This document shows, one piece after another, positions 62,594 through 64,000 of a stretch of DNA of 64,000 nt. The notes beneath the pieces were generated by a model, which searched no databases, had not been told where the DNA came from, and worked only from the letters and a program-made list of their open reading frames with translations. Source of the stretch: Bacteroidota bacterium (GTDB lineage: Bacteria > Bacteroidota > Ignavibacteria > Ignavibacteriales > Melioribacteraceae); assembly GCA_023397505.1 (NCBI GenBank), contig JAEWUC010000008.1, positions 372,001 to 436,000 on the forward strand. Direction: 5' to 3'. The translations under genes were made by a program, and so were the position numbers. How positions within the stretch are numbered: position 1 is the first letter of the stretch; each line of letters starts with the position of its first letter.

Positions 62594-64000
62594 TGAAAAG
62601 AGCAATTGAAGAATATTTTCCTATCGTAGATGTTAACCGCCTTGCAGTTCCAGAAAGAAATGCTTTTAAGCCTATTTATACGATGCATAAATGGTTTGCC
62701 CGAAGATCATCATCTGTATTTCGTGCAATATTACTGGGAGCTATGAAGCCTGCCGGTTCAGATATTATGGAAGAATTTTACAAAGACCATACAAATGATC
62801 CTGACACAAAAGGAAAAGTAATTCTCGATCCATTTATGGGTGGTGGCACTACAATTGTTGAAGCACTTCGTCTTGGATGTAATGTTGTTGGAATAGATCT
62901 TAATCCGGTTGCATGGTTCATTGTTAAGACTGAAGTTGAACCGGTTGATTTGAATGAATTACAAGCTGCATTCGAAAGACTGTCAAATAGAATTGTTGAC
63001 TGGACTGGAAAACCACTACAAGAAACATTATTGGATTTATACAAAACAGAATGCCCCGCATGTGGAAATAAGAATGCAGACACAATCTACACCTTCTGGG
63101 TTAAACTCATTCCATGCACAACTGCCACATGTAATAATCAAACGCCACTGTTTCCTGATTATATAATTTCAAGAAAATCACCTTCAATCAAATATTATAA
63201 AGATTGTGAATGCCCTAAATGTAAAAAAACGTTTGATTGGGAAGTTGAACCGGCTTCTTTAATAGGCAGTAAAGAATTAATGGTTAATTCCTCGCAGTTC
63301 TCTGCTGGGGTTGGTAGGGAAAATAAACGCTGGGCTTATTCGCCGGATAAAAACCAAGTAGTCTGTCCCTGGTGTGATGAAACTGTTACTCCTCATAAAG
63401 TGAAACCGAAAAAAGATAAAAAGAAAGTACCGCTTTCTGTTTTGTTTTGCCCGCATTGCGAAGAAGTATGGCAATACAGAGGTGAAATAAGAACTGAAAC
63501 TGTTGAGTGTCCAACATGCAAGCATACCTATAATCCGGAAGAGGGAAACATCCCTTCAAAAGGTAAATTCATATGTAGAGGCACATGCAATGGTAATGTT
63601 GATAAAATAATTGAAGCGATTAGAAAACTACCACAAGACAAATTACTCACTATGCGCCCGTATGCTTTGGAGGGATATTGTGAAAAATGTGCTGGAGGGA
63701 AAAAATCAGCAAAAGTCACAGAAATGTTTTTTGAAATTGAAGACGAGAATAATTCTGATACTAATGAAGCAGACACGATCTCAATGTTGCGTAAAAATAA
63801 TGGAAAGTTTTTTAAGAGATATTCTTCAACTGATTTAATTAAATATCAGCATGCAAAAGAAATATGGGAAAAAGAAAAAATAAATCTTCCTTATCCAAAA
63901 TCTGAAATACCTATTGGAGAAAAAACCAAATCTGGATTGTTGGCGCATCATTATAACTATTGGCATCAAATGTTTAATGAAAGACAATTATTGTCTCTGA
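62593..64000 (+). CDS. DUF1156 adenine-specific DNA methylase, 3' end missing
   Basis: Starts at ATG 62593, one base overlapping the PIN gene, and stays open to the right edge (469 codons visible). It belongs to the DUF1156 (PglXI-like) methylases. The N-terminal 'RNAFKPIYTMHKWFARRSSSVFRAILLGAM' is a family mark, then motif I 'LDPFMGGGTTIVEALRLG' (DPFMGGGT 79-86) and 'GIDLNPVAW'. Next is a long insert with several CxxC zinc ribbons (for example 'CPACGN', 'CPKCKK', 'CPWCDE', 'CPHCEE', 'CPTCKH'). The catalytic NPPY motif must lie beyond the window. Confidence 0.88.
   Translation, partial: MKRAIEEYFPIVDVNRLAVPERNAFKPIYTMHKWFARRSSSVFRAILLGAMKPAGSDIMEEFYKDHTNDPDTKGKVILDPFMGGGTTIVEALRLGCNVVGIDLNPVAWFIVKTEVEPVDLNELQAAFERLSNRIVDWTGKPLQETLLDLYKTECPACGNKNADTIYTFWVKLIPCTTATCNNQTPLFPDYIISRKSPSIKYYKDCECPKCKKTFDWEVEPASLIGSKELMVNSSQFSAGVGRENKRWAYSPDKNQVVCPWCDETVTPHKVKPKKDKKKVPLSVLFCPHCEEVWQYRGEIRTETVECPTCKHTYNPEEGNIPSKGKFICRGTCNGNVDKIIEAIRKLPQDKLLTMRPYALEGYCEKCAGGKKSAKVTEMFFEIEDENNSDTNEADTISMLRKNNGKFFKRYSSTDLIKYQHAKEIWEKEKINLPYPKSEIPIGEKTKSGLLAHHYNYWHQMFNERQLLSL

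Noticed and set aside
1..64000. CRISPR arrays, rRNA or complete tRNA genes
   Set aside because: No regular spaced repeats, rRNA segments or cloverleaf with T-loop were seen by eye; the only tRNA-like piece is the 52.27 kb fragment.

Overview
The window comes from an AT-rich bacterial chromosome. The gene set points to the Bacteroidota/Chlorobi (FCB) assemblage, most likely an Ignavibacteria-type organism: a CarboxypepD-plug TonB receptor, a propeller-type sensor kinase with a NarL-type regulator, Bacteroidota-like DUF families (DUF5362, DUF4342, YunG-like, VF530) and many lipoproteins. This placement is inferred from gene content. No rRNA, complete tRNA or CRISPR array was seen.

Region 1 (1-5 kb) holds transport genes: a DAACS symporter cut by the left edge, a 40-residue membrane protein, a Kup potassium transporter and a DUF3788 protein. 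Region 2 (4-13 kb) is a glycan-use locus: a GPH-family sugar:cation symporter, a GH130 mannoside phosphorylase, a GH94 cellobiose phosphorylase, a secreted GH27 alpha-galactosidase and a secreted GH47 alpha-mannosidase, a family that is uncommon in bacteria. Together they suggest outside trimming, uptake of short oligosaccharides and energy-saving phosphorolysis inside. Region 3 (13-21 kb) has a TTG-started divergent sigma-like protein coupled to a zinc-finger/FecR anti-sigma, several lipoproteins, a possible structured RNA near 16.6 kb, and a large lipoprotein followed by an outer-membrane beta-barrel candidate.

Region 4 (21-43 kb) is mostly housekeeping: GH3 hexosaminidase, PIN-PhoH ATPase, aldehyde dehydrogenase, Tag glycosylase, SerC with a DUF1015 partner, MarR and OsmC proteins, arginase, 5-formyl-THF cyclo-ligase, PspC proteins, an ECF sigma/RskA-like anti-sigma pair, AlaS with an extra segment, and an M61-like peptidase. 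Region 5 (43-52 kb) has a TonB receptor and lipoprotein divergent from a propeller histidine kinase and its response regulator.

Region 6 (52.3 kb to the right edge) is an integrated element. It starts with a short sequence resembling the 3' end of a tmRNA/tRNA, then a tyrosine integrase and an excisionase-like HTH gene, several unknown genes, and a 653-residue protein with a degenerate sigma-54-activator-like ATPase region. Facing away from it, after a 536-base divergent control region, is a tightly packed operon: DUF499 ATPase (BrxC/PglY-like), a short PglZ-domain protein, a ribbon-helix-helix/PIN toxin-antitoxin pair and a DUF1156 adenine methylase (PglXI-like) cut by the right edge. This is a BREX/Pgl-related defence locus in an arrangement I do not recognise as a standard type, and it is the main discovery candidate here.
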